Shown: in pieces, positions 49,471 through 62,631 of the stretch
How positions within the stretch are numbered: position 1 is the first letter of the stretch
How the letters are laid out: each line of letters opens with the position of its first letter
Origin: Ecdyonurus torrentis
Lineage: Eukaryota; Arthropoda; Insecta; Ephemeroptera; Heptageniidae
Reading direction: 5' to 3'
Length of the DNA stretch: 64,000 nt
Assembly (NCBI GenBank): GCA_949318235.1
Contig: OX439134.1
Span: 24,624,662 to 24,688,661 of the forward strand
Notes under the pieces: model-generated
What the model saw: the letters and a program-made list of their open reading frames with translations, nothing else
Databases searched by the model: none
Told to the model about the DNA's origin: nothing
Position numbers and translations under genes: made by a program

Positions 49471-49708
49471 AAGAAAAGAAAAAAGGGAAAAGAAGTTGAG
49501 AGGAAGGCTGTGGTTATCGGGACATGGGAGCGTGCAGATGTCTTATATAATGGTAAATAGTTGAAATGTCAGTTAGAGTCAGAATATAAAGAGAAGGAAA
49601 GACATTAAGAGAGAGAGAGATGAGAAAGAGAAAAAAAGAGACATAGAGAGAAAAAGTCAGAGAAAGAAAAAGAGAGAGTTAGAGAGAGAGAGAGAGGTTT
49701 AGAGAATC

Positions 49709-49740
<32 letters not shown>

Positions 49741-49999
49741 TCAGAGAAAGAGAGACAGAGTGAGTCAGAGATTTTTGCATTAGTGTTGCTAAATAAGATA
49801 CCATTAAATAAATAATGATCTGAAGCTGTACATGTTTCACATTATATAATTTATGTATAGATTATGACATGGTTTAAAAAATAGAGCTCAAAATGCAAGA
49901 GTGCATGATAAATTACATTTTCCAATTTTGATCATGTGACGTTTTGGTTTTCTCTAAAAACATATGTTAGCTTTTAAGCAAAAAAAAAAAATAGAAGTA
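49471..49999. other. Spacer with GA-rich tract
   Basis: No gene is seen. Imperfect (GA)n runs from about 49605 to 49770. Confidence 0.7.
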
Positions 50000-50306
50000 T
50001 ATAGGGTGGTTTCATTCATGTTTAAGTCGACAAGTAAGTGCTAAAATAACAAAATAATGGGCTGGTAAAGGAAAATGACTCATTTTGCCAGTTTAAAAAT
50101 ACTTCGCAATATTTTTGAGAGCATTTAGGTTGTAAACAGGTGTAATTATGATCTCAAGTATACAAGAAAAAAATGATGAGCAAAAAAATCAGATATTTTC
50201 CAAAAAAAAAAGTCAAAAACTAGGTTATCCTTACTCTGAGCAATGTTATTCATTGCTCAAGATAAGCATTAAAAATCAGAATGGATTCATGCGTACACAT
50301 CCTATA
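50000..50306. mobile_element. MITE, TATAGGGTG family, reverse orientation
   Basis: It starts TATAGGGTGGTTTCATTCAT and ends GCGTACACATCCTATA. Inner blocks (GACTCATTTTGCCA, GAGCAATGTTATTCATTGCTC) are the reverse complement of those at 19705-20011. Confidence 0.83.
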
Positions 50307-50869
50307 AGGTATATGCAGATGACGTCATATTAAATGCACTTCAAGGCTATACTGGAGTAGTCAATATCATCCCACACAGCACCAAACATCATATAAATGA
50401 TGTTAGATATCCCACGTATATCTACAAAGGGTCCCAATATCCCTTAGATGCATACGACTTCATATGTCTCGCCATAACAGGCCCATTGGATGTCTACATG
50501 ACATTTTTTGGTTATTTCAAGATTAAAATCAATGCTAAATAGTAGGACATTGTTTGAAATTGGGGGGGGGGTGTGATTTTTTTTTTTTTTTTTTTTTTTA
50601 CTTTTTTATCCTTTTTTTTTAATTTACAGCCCACCTAACCCCAACTCCCAATTTTAGGAAGGACTAGGCATTTGCCCAAGTCAAATGATTTACGATGTGT
50701 GTCTTCCACCGAGCCCCACATAAAATGTTAAACAAAAAATGGATATGCCGGGGATATAACATCAAAATTTTTAAGTCTACCTTGAAATGCTAGTAATTGC
50801 ATTTTTAAATTAAATTAAATTATCCTAAATAATTAAATTGACATTTTTTATGTTTTAAACTTTTTAAAT
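50307..50869. other. Spacer without a gene
   Basis: It contains CTATACTGGAGTAGTCAATA, shared with the MITE family but outside its end, and a G-run/T-run near 50564-50600. Phrases such as GGATGTCTACATGACATT resemble 51790-51820 (GGGATGTTTTGTGGACATG), so the palindrome at 50872 may split an older repeat. Confidence 0.4.
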
Positions 50870-50871
50870 AT

Positions 50872-51512
50872 AGTTAAAGGCATAATGCACTTTTTTAAAC
50901 ATACTTTAGAATACTAGGTTAATAATTTACATACCTTATCCTTATTATGGCCAAATTAGAGATAAACGCGTTGATTTTGTATATATTTTCATTTATTTTC
51001 CATTTTAAGGTTGAAATAAAACTTATCTGACATCACATTGTACTGATGGGGCTGCAAAGTGGTGGGGTGTTTTAAATTTATCACGTGACCAAAGAACTTG
51101 ACTGCTGCTTGACTGTGATTGGCTGATAAGATGGGCAGGGGGGAACACCGGGACAAAGTTTGGTACTTCCCTAAACTTTATACTTCCGAGTTTGTGAGCA
51201 AAGTGTTTTATAGTTTAGGGAAGTACCAAACCTTTTCCCGGTGTTCCCCCCTGCTCATCTTATCAGCCAATCACAGTCAAGCAGCAGTCAAATTCTTTGG
51301 TCACGTGATAAATTTAAAACACCCCACCACTTTGCAGCCCCATCAGTACAGTGTGACGTCAGATAAGTTTTATTTCAACCGTCAAATGAAAAATAAATGA
51401 AAAAATATACAAAATCAACGCATTCATGTCTAATTCAGCCATAATAAGGTCTGTAAATTATTAACCTAATATTCTAAAGTATGTTTTAAAAAGTGCATTA
51501 TGCCTTTAACTG
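50872..51512. mobile_element. Palindromic MITE, ~640 bp, TTAAAGGC ends (copy 1)
   Basis: AGTTAAAGGCATAATGCACT at the left is inverted as AGTGCATTATGCCTTTAACT at the right. The arms of about 310 bp match nearly throughout, for example ACTGCTGCTTGACTGTGATT with AATCACAGTCAAGCAGCAGT. The loop is about 15 bp, near 51192-51206. The arms contain CACGTGAC and, in the right arm only, TGACGTCA. It is non-coding. Confidence 0.88.
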
Positions 51513-51849
51513 CATAAAACTAATACTCTGCAGATTCAGAAAAATAATTAGTAATTTAGATATTAAAAAATATCATAATTTAAAAGTCACTAATTGGAGG
51601 TGCCCCCTGGTGGACAGCCACCTGGATATCTTTGGAATATCTATGGATATACAAAAATCCAAAATATTAAATTACTAATAAATAATTTAATTAATTATAA
51701 AAAATTATAGTTCAGGTAATTAACCTTAGTAAATTATCGTAAAATTTCTCAATTAAAATGGTTTGGAAAAACAAAGTTTATATCCACCGGTGGACATTTC
51801 TGGGATGTTTTGTGGACATGTAAAACTTTGATTTAAACTAAGAAACCCC
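51513..51849. other. A+T-rich spacer without a gene
   Basis: It holds GGTGCCCCCTGGTGGACAGC and later CCACCGGTGGACATTTCTGG, related to 50440-50500. No gene is seen. Confidence 0.4.
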
Positions 51850-51965
51850 ACATACTTGAGATATTAATTCATTTGTAATGAGTATAAAAAAGTATTCGTA
51901 AAGGAAAGCAGGCAAGAGTAGTGTAGAGTGTGCAAGGCGTGCACTTGGTTTTCACCTCAGCACGC

Positions 51966-51971
51966 ATACAA

Positions 51972-52025
<54 letters not shown>

Positions 52026-52034
52026 ACACACACA
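51966..52034. repeat. (CA)n microsatellite
   Basis: CA repeat with a single T interruption at 52021. Segment A has only a short counterpart near 46930. Confidence 0.96.
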
Positions 52035-52157
52035 CGAAAGTAAGAAAAGTGCGTAAAAATTAGAAAATGTGCAGTGCTCAGACAAACATTAAAATCTGCG
52101 CGCGTGTGACAAAGTGACATTACCAATTGCCGCTAGATGTCTCTACCTACATCACTG

Positions 52158-52407
52158 TGGTAGAGAACTTTAACAGAGAAGCGTCATCCCCATGTTTTAG
52201 GCACACTGCAACACTCAACAATTTTGACTTGGCTACGTTGCGTATTAAAGCACCAATCAGAGGCCAGAAGTGGCCAAATCAAGGCGCCAAAAAAGAGGCG
52301 CGCTATAGTAATTTCGTCTGCAGCGTTGCTAATTTTAAAGAAACGAATGTTGCGGGTCTGCCTAACTTTTTGGGATGTCACTTCTCTGTGAAATTTCTCT
52401 ACACTGG
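52158..52407. mobile_element. MITE, AACTTTAACAGAGAAG family (copy 2, inverted core)
   Basis: The ends are GTAGAGAACTTTAACAGAGA and the inverted TCTCTGTGAAATTTCTCTAC. The core (TTTGACTTGGCTACGTTGCG, AATCAGAGGCCAGAAGTGG) is in the opposite orientation to 48976-49221, although it sits at the same place in the duplicated segment. Confidence 0.85.
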
Positions 52408-52663
52408 TGGTTGAGACCCTTAACGGAGAAGCGACAACCTTATGTTTTAGGCAGACCCGCGATTCATTCGTTTTGAAAGACCCGCTAATAGTACCCACAC
52501 TTTTCAGCGTTCTGATTAGACACCCAAACAAATTCTCGAATTTGGCCAATCAGAATGCTAGAAAGTGTGGGTACTATTAGCGGATCTTTCAAAACTAATT
52601 TAATGCGGGTCAGCCTAAAACATGAGGTTGTCGCTTCTCTGTTAAGGTTCTCTACACTGTGGA
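52408..52663. mobile_element. MITE, AACTTTAACAGAGAAG family (copy 3, variant core)
   Basis: It is directly adjacent to copy 2. The ends are GAGACCCTTAACGGAGAAGC and the inverted GCTTCTCTGTTAAGGTTCTC. The core is an inner palindrome, GAAAGACCCGCTAATAGTAC with GTACTATTAGCGGATCTTTC, so the whole unit folds almost completely. A spacer around 52515-52540 separates the inner arms. Confidence 0.85.
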
Positions 52664-52935
52664 AATTTTTTATTTTGTTATTGTTGGCTACACAAAATCA
52701 AGTAGTCGTGTTTTCCTCATATTTCAACATATCTGTTTAATTTGATTTCCTGCTTTTAAAATATGTGTAAGTAATATATATTCTTTTATTTTATTTAACT
52801 TAAACTGGTATAATATATTGTTTAGGAAATCAATAATTCAACCAGTAGTACAGTATTTCTTATACTATCATTATTTGTTTACCATTGTCAAGTATGGCTG
52901 AAAAATTCGTAGTTCCTCATCTCTCCTTCCCCCCA

Positions 52936-53825
52936 TTTGAGTGTTGGCATATGCGAGGGAAATGATTTGATGACGTCACTCCTTTCATTTTTTATTAATA
53001 TATAGTATATGTGTAGAGAATTGGTATTGCTTGCCCAAATTATCCTATATCGAGTTTTTTATGCTCATTCATTTATATTGTAGGTCCATAATTTCTTTTA
53101 CTGGCATATGCGTGAGAAATGTTTCTTGGTGACGTCACACATTATGGTATAATATACTATGTATTATTTCTTCGTCTTCTATTAAGCGTAGTAGAATATA
53201 ATTTGCTAGCCAAATTGTCCCAAATTGAGTTATACAGATATGTGCAATTTTTGGCCCGAACCCAAAACTATTTAGCATGACATAGCTGAGTAAAAAAATT
53301 TTTTATGACGGCATAGGTCATTTTTTTTAAAAAAAATTAATTTATTTAACAGGCCAAATGTCATTTGTCTCTAAAATAGTAGGCTGCCCAAACTTGTCCA
53401 TAATGTTTTTTATTGAAATAGCAAATTTGTGTTGATGTCCCAAAAAGATAAACAGTTGGCATTTTATGCGGCAGAAATGTTTATCATGTATTAGTTAAGT
53501 GACGTCATGCAAATTTCCAACTTTTGAGTATTGACTCCAAACGGCTAAATTTTAATGAATCAAATGCGTTGTCCAAATTTATACAAGCCCTGCCCTAAAT
53601 AAAGCGCCCAAATTTACAATGAAATGTAAAAAAGAAGTTTTGGCATATGCGAGCGAAACGTTTTAAAAGGTCAATAATTATAAAAAAGTTAAATAACTTT
53701 TGACAAACAGCTGCCCAAAATATGGTTTCTATTGCCTAAAGGTGCCCGAATTGTGCCCTAAATCACCAACAGAAAGAAATAGGAAATGGCATAAGAAATT
53801 TAGCATATGCGGGAGAAATGTTAAT
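52936..53825. mobile_element. Solo right arm of the foldback family, diverged
   Basis: It repeats the hallmark blocks of the element at 9783-13119: TTGGCATATGCG followed by GAAATG and TGACGTCA, TTGCCCAAATTATC, GCTGCCCAAA, and a terminus GCATATGCGGGAGAAATGTTAAT identical in kind to the right end at 13119. Divergence is high, and no left arm is present nearby. Confidence 0.8.
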
Positions 53826-54050
53826 ATCATTTACATCACAAAACACTAATTGGTCTCAAATCCAAATTTTAGCTGCGTAGCAATGATCAGAAAATTTGAA
53901 ATTATGCATTTCGCACATTATTTTCATACTAACTTTTGCATGTTTCTGACGTCATAAACAGAAGTATTGACGCAAATTACATACTTTACAGTTTTTTCAC
54001 GCTCTCTCGTAGGGCTGCATTAACATTTTGGTAAAAATTGTCATAAATTT
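53826..54050. repeat. Dispersed repeat shared with 34376-34615 (inverted)
   Basis: Reverse complement of the repeat in the intron of piggyBac gene 2, including CATGTTTCTGACGTCATAAA and GTAGGGCTGCATTAACATTT. Confidence 0.75.
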
Positions 54051-55334
54051 TGTAGATCCTTTTTTGTAATTAATGATTAAAAGAACTTGTTGTTTTATGT
54101 TTTCTATGCTTTTAAGAAAACTTTTTCTCGCATGCTGCTTCTTTTAAATCTTTATTCAATATAATAAATCTTTTTTCTTCGTTTACTATTGATTTATTGA
54201 TTTCTCATTGGAATTTATTTTCAGTACACTTCTAAATACTATTAAAAATATAAACACTCTAATTTTAAATTGAAAAATGAATTTTAAAAATATTTTTAAT
54301 CATGCAGAGATTTTAAAAAACAAACGAAAACAATAACAAAAAAATAAAAATAGATATAAAAGAATATATATTTTTTTAATATTATCAGTTTATATTTTAA
54401 ACGCGTGTATTAAGTTTTAATTTTAATAATTTTCAGTTATATAAATTGAAATTGCAATTAAATTGTTAAATACTGGATTTGAAACAACAATTCCAAATGT
54501 AGATATACAAATAAATTTTTTAAGTAATTGGTCTTCTTTTTTTTTACCAATATTACTATTTAAATTTATTGATTTGTCATTGGAATTAATTTTAAGTATA
54601 CTACTAAATAGTAACAATATAACACTTTTATTTTAAATTGGAATATGAATTTTCGGAATATTTTTAATTTTGCATAGTTTTAAAAAAATATACAATTTAG
54701 AAAAAAAATCAGTTAGTGATATTATTTATTTGAAGTTATATTTGTCCTTACTTTTAACTTCTTTTAGGAAGTTTTTGTCCTTAACAATATTGTCATGAAC
54801 TGACTGCAGTTGTCATTATAGTTGAAGTATGTCATAATTTCATTTTTAATCAATTCATTAGTGCATCTGTTTCTAGTATCACTCCACTTTTTTTTTTTGA
54901 AATCTTTTATTGGAAGTATCAACTTTTGGATAATTTTTGTATTAGTTTTTGTCCTTATTTCTTGGAACCAAGGGAAGAAAGGACACAGACTGACCAAAAA
55001 AGGACTGTCCTCCCCAAAAAAGGACGGTAGTCAACACTGACTTGTGAGTGTGGACTCGAAAAAATTTTAAAACTCAAATAATATTTCAGACACAAAACAC
55101 TTCTTGTATTATTTTACTGCAATAATACATAAGTAAATAATATATTATTATTAAAATCTTTTTCCCTCTTTTATATAATACATATTAAACATTTTAATAA
55201 TAAACTTTTGTATTTAAGTTATAAAGAACATATTAAAATTAAATTAAACAACCATAATATACTAATATGAAAACTGTATATTTAATTCTATTGAAAACAG
55301 TATATATGTACTGTATATCTAAAAGCTTTTTGTA

Positions 55335-55339
<5 letters not shown>
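54051..55339. other. A+T-rich DNA without a recognised gene
   Basis: Nothing protein-like is seen. A small local pair, AAAAAAGGACTGTCCTCCCC and AAAAAAGGACGG, lies near 54998-55026. Two stretches near 54170-54310 and 54540-54665 share AATTTATTTTCAGTAC-like and AAATTG-AATATGAATTTT phrases, which suggests an old direct repeat. Confidence 0.45.

Positions 55340-55421
<82 letters not shown>
55340..55421. repeat. (TA)n microsatellite
   Basis: About 41 TA dinucleotides. Confidence 0.97.
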
Positions 55422-55425
<4 letters not shown>

Positions 55426-56174
55426 AAGTCTGTATTTATTAAATTTTCAAAGTATAATAAAAGGCATTTAATAATACGTATATAACACAAAAGCAAAAAG
55501 TTAATATTAAAATAATAATCCTTTCTATATGAGAGATGTTTTAAAACTTTTACAACTTAAATATTGGAATATAAAATTTAATATCTTTTCCACGGTACAG
55601 TATATAATATTATAGTGTACTTACATATTATACGATGATTTAATATCCTAGCATGCAGTATTGTGCAAAAACTATACATAGAATGTATGATTTAAGTATG
55701 AAAAGTAGTAATATACATTAAGCTTATAAATGAGTTTCATAGATGCTTTATAATTTTCTTTGTACATGTATGGTTTAATTTTCAGTCTAAGCTCAGTTTT
55801 TTGAAATTGCACGCCCGTACAAACTATTTTCACATGGAAAACACAAAATTGAGAAAGTATTCAGTTACATAGATAAAACTTCAGTACAAACCAATAATTT
55901 GTCTGAAAAAAGTTTAAACAGTAACTTGTTAGTATTTCTTCAGCGGTTTTATAGCTTCATCTTGAAAACTTTGTATACTGTATATCCAATAAATTTATTA
56001 TAAAAAAAGTCTAAATAATAACTCTTTAGTTACTTTTTCCGTTAACCCAATAACAAGAAAAGTACGAATTTCATAATTTATGCTACATTTATGTCATTAT
56101 ATAGCATAAATAATGCTAAATAAAATAACAAAATTATTATGCGGGAGAATATAATATTATGATATGTAGCACAG
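55422..56174. other. A+T-rich DNA without a gene
   Basis: Nothing recognised. Confidence 0.6.
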
Positions 56175-56175
56175 C

Positions 56176-56509
56176 TATTATTAAAGGCGTAGAACGTAGA
56201 ACACCTTGAACCTTGAACAAAAAAGTTGCATAATATCCTAACAAACCTGAAAATCAACGTTGATATGGCTGGAGTCATTTATTTCTAATTTATTTTCTAT
56301 TCACAAAATACCACTGGCGGTCACTGAAGTCACAGCTTGTTTGTTTTATGCGCGCGTAAACCGGGCGCTGTGACGTCAGTGACCGCTAGTGTCATTTTGT
56401 GAATGGAAAATAAATTAGAAATAAGTGACTTCGGCCAAATCAACGCGGATTTTCAGGTTTGTTAGGATATTACACAACTTTTTTTGTTCGTGGTGTTCTA
56501 CGCCTTTAA
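56176..56509. mobile_element. Palindromic MITE, ~335 bp, TTAAAGGC ends (copy 2)
   Basis: TTAAAGGCGTAGAAC at the left pairs with GTTCTACGCCTTTAA at the right. Arms of about 150 bp mirror each other, for example ATATCCTAACAAACCTGAAA with TTTCAGGTTTGTTAGGATAT. The centre lies near 56343, around GTTTTATGCGCGCGTAAACC. The right arm has TGACGTCAGTGACC where the left has TGAAG, so a perfect TGACGTCA is in one arm only. Confidence 0.87.
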
Positions 56510-58601
56510 GTATAGCATCTATTATGTTAAACTGCACAAATTATGTTAAAAATGAGTTAGCATAATAATTACATATTTATTTTTGTCCATGAATGTATAA
56601 ATTAATTAATGAAGAATAAATGTTTTTGGACTTCTGATTATTTTTTTTAATTAAGATAAAATTTGCACACAATATTAAGTTTAGTATTTTTGTACTAACA
56701 AATTGGCCAATTTTGAATATATTCGTTCTTTATGCGAGCTGAGAAGAAAGAGGCTGCAGACTAATTATTTTATATCCACATATGAAAGGATACATCTGAG
56801 AGTAGTATATAGGCGTAAAAGCCAGGCCATCATCAGTGAGTGCTATTTTCCATTGACATTGACGAGTGCAAATGATTAAATATTTTTTATAGCTACTAAA
56901 ATTTGAAAATTTTTATATAAGCATAAAGTATAAACTCGCACAAAAAAAAAAAGAAAAAGGAAAAAAAAAAAAAAAAAGGAAAACTCCATAAATTAAAATT
57001 TATAAAACTGGCACCTATACAGTTATTTTATAGGAAAACAAATTAGCAACCTTCATTTTACTATTTGAGGGTTTTTTTTTTTTTTTTTTTTTTTTTACAG
57101 AGCTCAAATTTGTAAGTTTATAACCATATTATAAATTATTGTCTATTTCAATAATTCATATTATACATCATTGAATTATGTATTTTCAAGCATTTTACTT
57201 TGGTTATTCAGTTATTGGACTAAAAACTCTATTTTATTGAATTAATCGAAATTGTAAAAATAGTCTTGCAAGTTTCTTTTAACTTTTTTCTTTTAATGCG
57301 TGAATGCCTTTACTTTTAATTTGATTTCCCGTATGAAAATTATTTTAATAGTTCTATACCTATACTCTTTTTCAGTGAAGATACTTTTTAATACACAAAA
57401 TTACACGAGTAATGATAAAATATTAAAAACCAAAGCGGAAATTGGATCTGGAGTGTGCATATACTATATTATATTCTATTAAAAAACAGCAAAATAAATC
57501 ATAAACATATAGTTATCGGAAACATTTGACCCTATATTATACAAAATTAATTAATTAATGTTCGCAACAGGAACAAAAAAGCAGGAAATTTTAAAACGAT
57601 TGTTTTTAATTGTTTACTTATAATTTATTATTGTATTTTATATATACCAAAATATACAATAGAATTTATATCTTTATTGGTTTTTACTTTTAAAATTATT
57701 ATTATGTATGTATATATGGCTTTTATTTATTGCTTTACACGTGGGAAATAAATCTACATTTCAAATATAAAATTTATTTAATATCTTCAGTGGTATCTTT
57801 TATATTATATATAGAGATTGTTAGATTTTATAACAACGATAAAATTGATTTCGTATAGAGTAAACAATAAGTATTATGATATTTGTTCAATTTATTGAAA
57901 GTGTGAGTATAGCTTAAAAGGAAAACTTCACTGAAAAAGGAATTAGAATAATATCTATTTCTATCCTTGGTATTTTGATCTGAAAACTCTGTACTTTTGA
58001 TATGGTAAATGTAAATTTGTAAGATTTGCATTTTTTTTTATTTTTTATTTTTTTTTTTTTTTTTTTTTTTTTGCTCTTACCACCTTTACTCTAAGGCAAC
58101 AGAATAAAATTTTATATAACAGAGTGTGTACACATGATTGTAATAATATATTTTATCATTCAAATTCAAAGCGAGTTTTTCTCATAAGAATAACATTGCA
58201 AATTTAGCGCCAGTGTTTGAGTTTTATAATATATTATCACAATCCTGACCAGTGTACGTATATTTTTTAAATTCATTTTTTGCCATTAAGCATATTAGTC
58301 AATTGTGAATAATATAGTATACTATAATTATATTGAAAAAAAAATTGTTTGAAAAATTAAAATAATGGAACTTTTTAAAATTCCCTACAGCATAAAATAT
58401 TGACCATTTCTGCATAAATAAGAATAACAAAACTTTATGTTTACTCTATTTTTTAAAATCAAATTTGGTCATGCAATGATTATTTAACATGGAAAGTTTT
58501 AAGGTATAAATATAATACACCTTTCTTCCAAAAAGTTATTATAACTTTAGTGTATGAACAGAGGTTGAAAATTTCTCTTAAAATTTGTAGTATACAGTAC
58601 A
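56510..58601. other. A+T-rich DNA without a recognised gene
   Basis: No protein-like frame is seen. Poly-A/poly-T tracts lie near 56941-56979, 57070-57097 and 58032-58072. Confidence 0.6.
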
Positions 58602-59322
58602 GTAGTTTGTTCTGTAAAGTGACTGCTTCTGTTTACTCAAAATGCGGAAAAGGAAGTGCCGGAAAAGGAAACCACGTGACGGTAAAAGTGGGAGAAAACT
58701 TGATGCCAGCAGCAAGCTAACCTTGAGCTACCTGGAGCTACCTCCCACTTTTACCATCACGTGGTTTCCTCTTCCAGTCACTTCCTTTTCCGCATTTTGA
58801 GTAAACAGAAGCAGTCATTATAGTGAGGTTCATTAACAATGATTGGCTGCCCCCAAAAAAAAAAAAAAAATAGACACATTCATGGTTGATCTTGGTTTTT
58901 GAACCGATAAAAGTGAGCCGCATGATGAGCATGTAACTTTTTTATTGATGTGAAGTTTCGTTCATTCTTATCAGGTCTAAAGTTCTAAACGAAGAAATAA
59001 CAATAATCCACCATACATATAAATTCGTTCTATAAACTTTACACAACTCTTGAGCCAGCTTCGAAAATTTTCCTTTCTTAAGAACATCTGATCATGACGT
59101 CATTACCTGTTTACTATACGTTTATATATGTATGGTTGGTCATTTATTTCTTCCTTTAGAATATAAGAATGAACGAAACTTCACACAAAAAAGTTCCATG
59201 CTCAACATGCGACTCACTTTTATCGGTTCAAAAAGCAAGATCAACCAATGAATGTGTCTTATTTTTTTGGGCAGCCAATCATTTGTTAATGAGCCTCACT
59301 ATACTTTACAGAACAAACTTAT
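58602..59322. mobile_element. Palindromic element, ~720 bp, left arm split by another MITE
   Basis: The right arm (about 59163-59322) is the inverse of 58602-58621 plus 58818-58970. AGTTTGTTCTGTAAAGT is outermost, and TCATTCTTA is at the inner end. The left arm is interrupted by 58622-58817. The right arm therefore shows how the left arm looked before that insertion. Confidence 0.8.
58622..58817. mobile_element. MITE, ~196 bp, nested in a palindrome arm
   Basis: GACTGCTTCTGTTTACTCAA at the left pairs with TTGAGTAAACAGAAGCAGTC at the right. The arms of about 85-90 bp continue inward through AAGGAAACCACGTGACGGT and its inverse. The loop is near 58708-58730. Both arms hold CACGTGA-type E-box palindromes. 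Confidence 0.82.
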
Positions 59323-59412
59323 ATATATACGTAGTAAACTGGTAATGACGTCATGATCAGATGTTCTTATTAACAAAGGAAATTTTTCAAAGCTGGTTCA
59401 AGAGTTGTGTGT
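59040..59412. repeat. Second inverted repeat interlocked with the first
   Basis: ACACAACTCTTGAGCCAGCT at 59040 is inverted as AGCTGGTTCAAGAGTTGTGT, ending near 59412. The arms (59040-59127 and 59321-59412) include ATCATGACGTCATTACC and its inverse. The left arm lies inside the loop of the 58602-59322 palindrome, and the right arm lies outside it. Confidence 0.8.
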
Positions 59413-59625
59413 AGTTTATAAAAAAAACTACGACAACTCTTGACAGAAATTTGAGAACGAATCGTATGAGTAAACTATACAACAACAAAAAATGCTTTCC
59501 AAATGAGAAAAACTTCTTAAACTTTTGTCCAGAGCTGTAAACATATGGGAGATTTTTCAACAGTAATTTTAATGGTTTAGAGAATTATCCCTTTACATTA
59601 AAAAACTTGAACTTTACTTACTTAC

Positions 59626-59629
<4 letters not shown>

Positions 59630-59662
<33 letters not shown>

Positions 59663-60025
59663 TGCCATATTGTGTTATCGTGCTATACACCAATCCCAGT
59701 CCCAGTCAAGACATTGTCTTATCGACAGGTTAGGACTTTCCAAATAATGGAAAAGCACACACGGGCCGGCCACGGCCTAAGTACACAGCCCGGTATTCGC
59801 CATGACAGCCTAGAGAAACCGTGGAAACATCTAGGCAGGCTGGTCGGTGCAATCACATCAATTATGCACCTTCCGAAAACTGTGCGTCGTCATGGAATGT
59901 ATGTAAACATGCATCGTGCAGCGTGTTGTGCTCTCACACTTCACGTACGCACCTAGCAGTGGCTCGAACCTATACTCGGTGAGGAGTACAGAGTTGCGAG
60001 TCAGCTGCCTTCACCACTCAGCCAG
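59630..60025 (-). mobile_element. tRNA-derived SINE (copy 2)
   Basis: On the minus strand it begins near 60025 with TGGCTGAGTGGTGAAGGCAG (A box), then GGTTCGAGCC (B box), the shared body, and a long A-tail, seen as about 28 T at 59631-59658. It has an extra GGCCGGCCACGG stretch near 59764-59775 that copy 1 lacks. The pure tail suggests a fairly young insertion. No full tRNA fold is expected in the body, so this is not a tRNA gene. Confidence 0.9.
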
Positions 60026-61619
<1,594 letters not shown>

Positions 61620-61696
61620 AATCGGTCTTTTCGTACAATTTTCAACCAATTTTTTATATTTAAGTAAATACTTTTTTAAATATAAAAAGTTGGTCG

Positions 61697-61699
<3 letters not shown>

Positions 61700-61761
<62 letters not shown>
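61700..61761. repeat. (CT)n microsatellite
   Basis: About 31 CT dinucleotides. Together with the (GA)n 84 bp upstream it forms a potential long hairpin. Confidence 0.98.
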
Positions 61762-61765
<4 letters not shown>

Positions 61766-62404
61766 ACGGTGAATGAACAAAACAGTTTATTTTATCACTT
61801 TATAGAACTCCTCATCCGAACACAGAATCATCACTACAAAGTAAACCAATCAAGCAGTACACCTAACAGTTAATAAATTTATTATTTCTTCACTTTCTAT
61901 ATGAAATGATATTTGATGATAAAATCTCTTATATATTATATGATATGTGAAAGAGAGAGAGAATTAATTAAATTAAGAGGCTCATATATGTATATATACC
62001 TTTTCGTTATATAGGATATCATATTAATTTCACGTTAGTTTCTGATCAAACATGGAGGAGAGATTATTGCATTAGGATCTACACATAGTAGCATGGACTT
62101 TATCTTTTGAGTATACATTGTCTCTATACTGCCCTAGGGCCTAGGGAGAGCGGGCCATCATCATTGTAATAACCACCAGAGAGAGAGAGAGAGAGAGAGA
62201 TTTGAGCGAAAATCATACAAACAAAAGTTCTCTCATTTTATATGAAATTCAATATTGACCACAAGTTTTACACATAGTCGTTTTGAAACCATAATGGTTT
62301 TAATTTGGTCTAAGGCTTACCATCGTTGCATGCATCGATACGACAGAAATTTAGCATTGAAAAAAAATGGTGTTTGCATTCCTATAGAAGTCAACAATGT
62401 GAGA
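61762..62404. other. Spacer with a short (GA)n
   Basis: (GA)n lies at 62178-62200. No gene is seen. Confidence 0.6.
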
Positions 62405-62631
62405 ACTAAATAACATGAGCCGGAGTGGAAAAATGACTCATTTTGCCAATCAAAAAATACTTACTAATATATTTGAGAGCATATAGGTTTTCAAGTATGC
62501 TAGAGGAAAAAAATATATCCAAAAAATTAACTAATTTGTCCTATATGCTAAGCAATGTTATTCATTACTCCAATATGACGTCAAAAAACATTCAATATGA
62601 CGTCAAGCGCATGATGCGCATACACCCTATT
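62405..62631. mobile_element. MITE, TATAGGGTG family, reverse and shortened
   Basis: GACTCATTTTGCCA, GAGAGCATATAGGT, AGCAATGTTATTCATTACTC and the end GCGCATACACCCTAT match the reversed family. The left end is weak (GCCGGAGTGGAAAA). Two TGACGTCA-like words (ATGACGTCAA) lie at 62576-62605. Confidence 0.75.

Larger units (their letters stand above)
51850..52935. repeat. Duplicated segment B (pairs with 46527-49470)
   Basis: Same order of unique blocks as segment A, without the 1.9 kb palindrome. It has a (CA)n expansion at 51966-52034 and one more MITE than segment A. Confidence 0.85.

Noticed and set aside
51119..51400. 93-residue frame
   Set aside because: Spans the centre of a palindromic MITE and has no protein-like features.
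48951..52549. 100-120 residue frames near 48955-49293 and 52127-52549
   Set aside because: They lie within the AACTTTAACAGAGAAG MITEs and appear on both strands because of the inverted ends.
59672..59956. 94-residue frame
   Set aside because: Antisense through the SINE body; the other SINE copy shows a similar broken frame at 42409.
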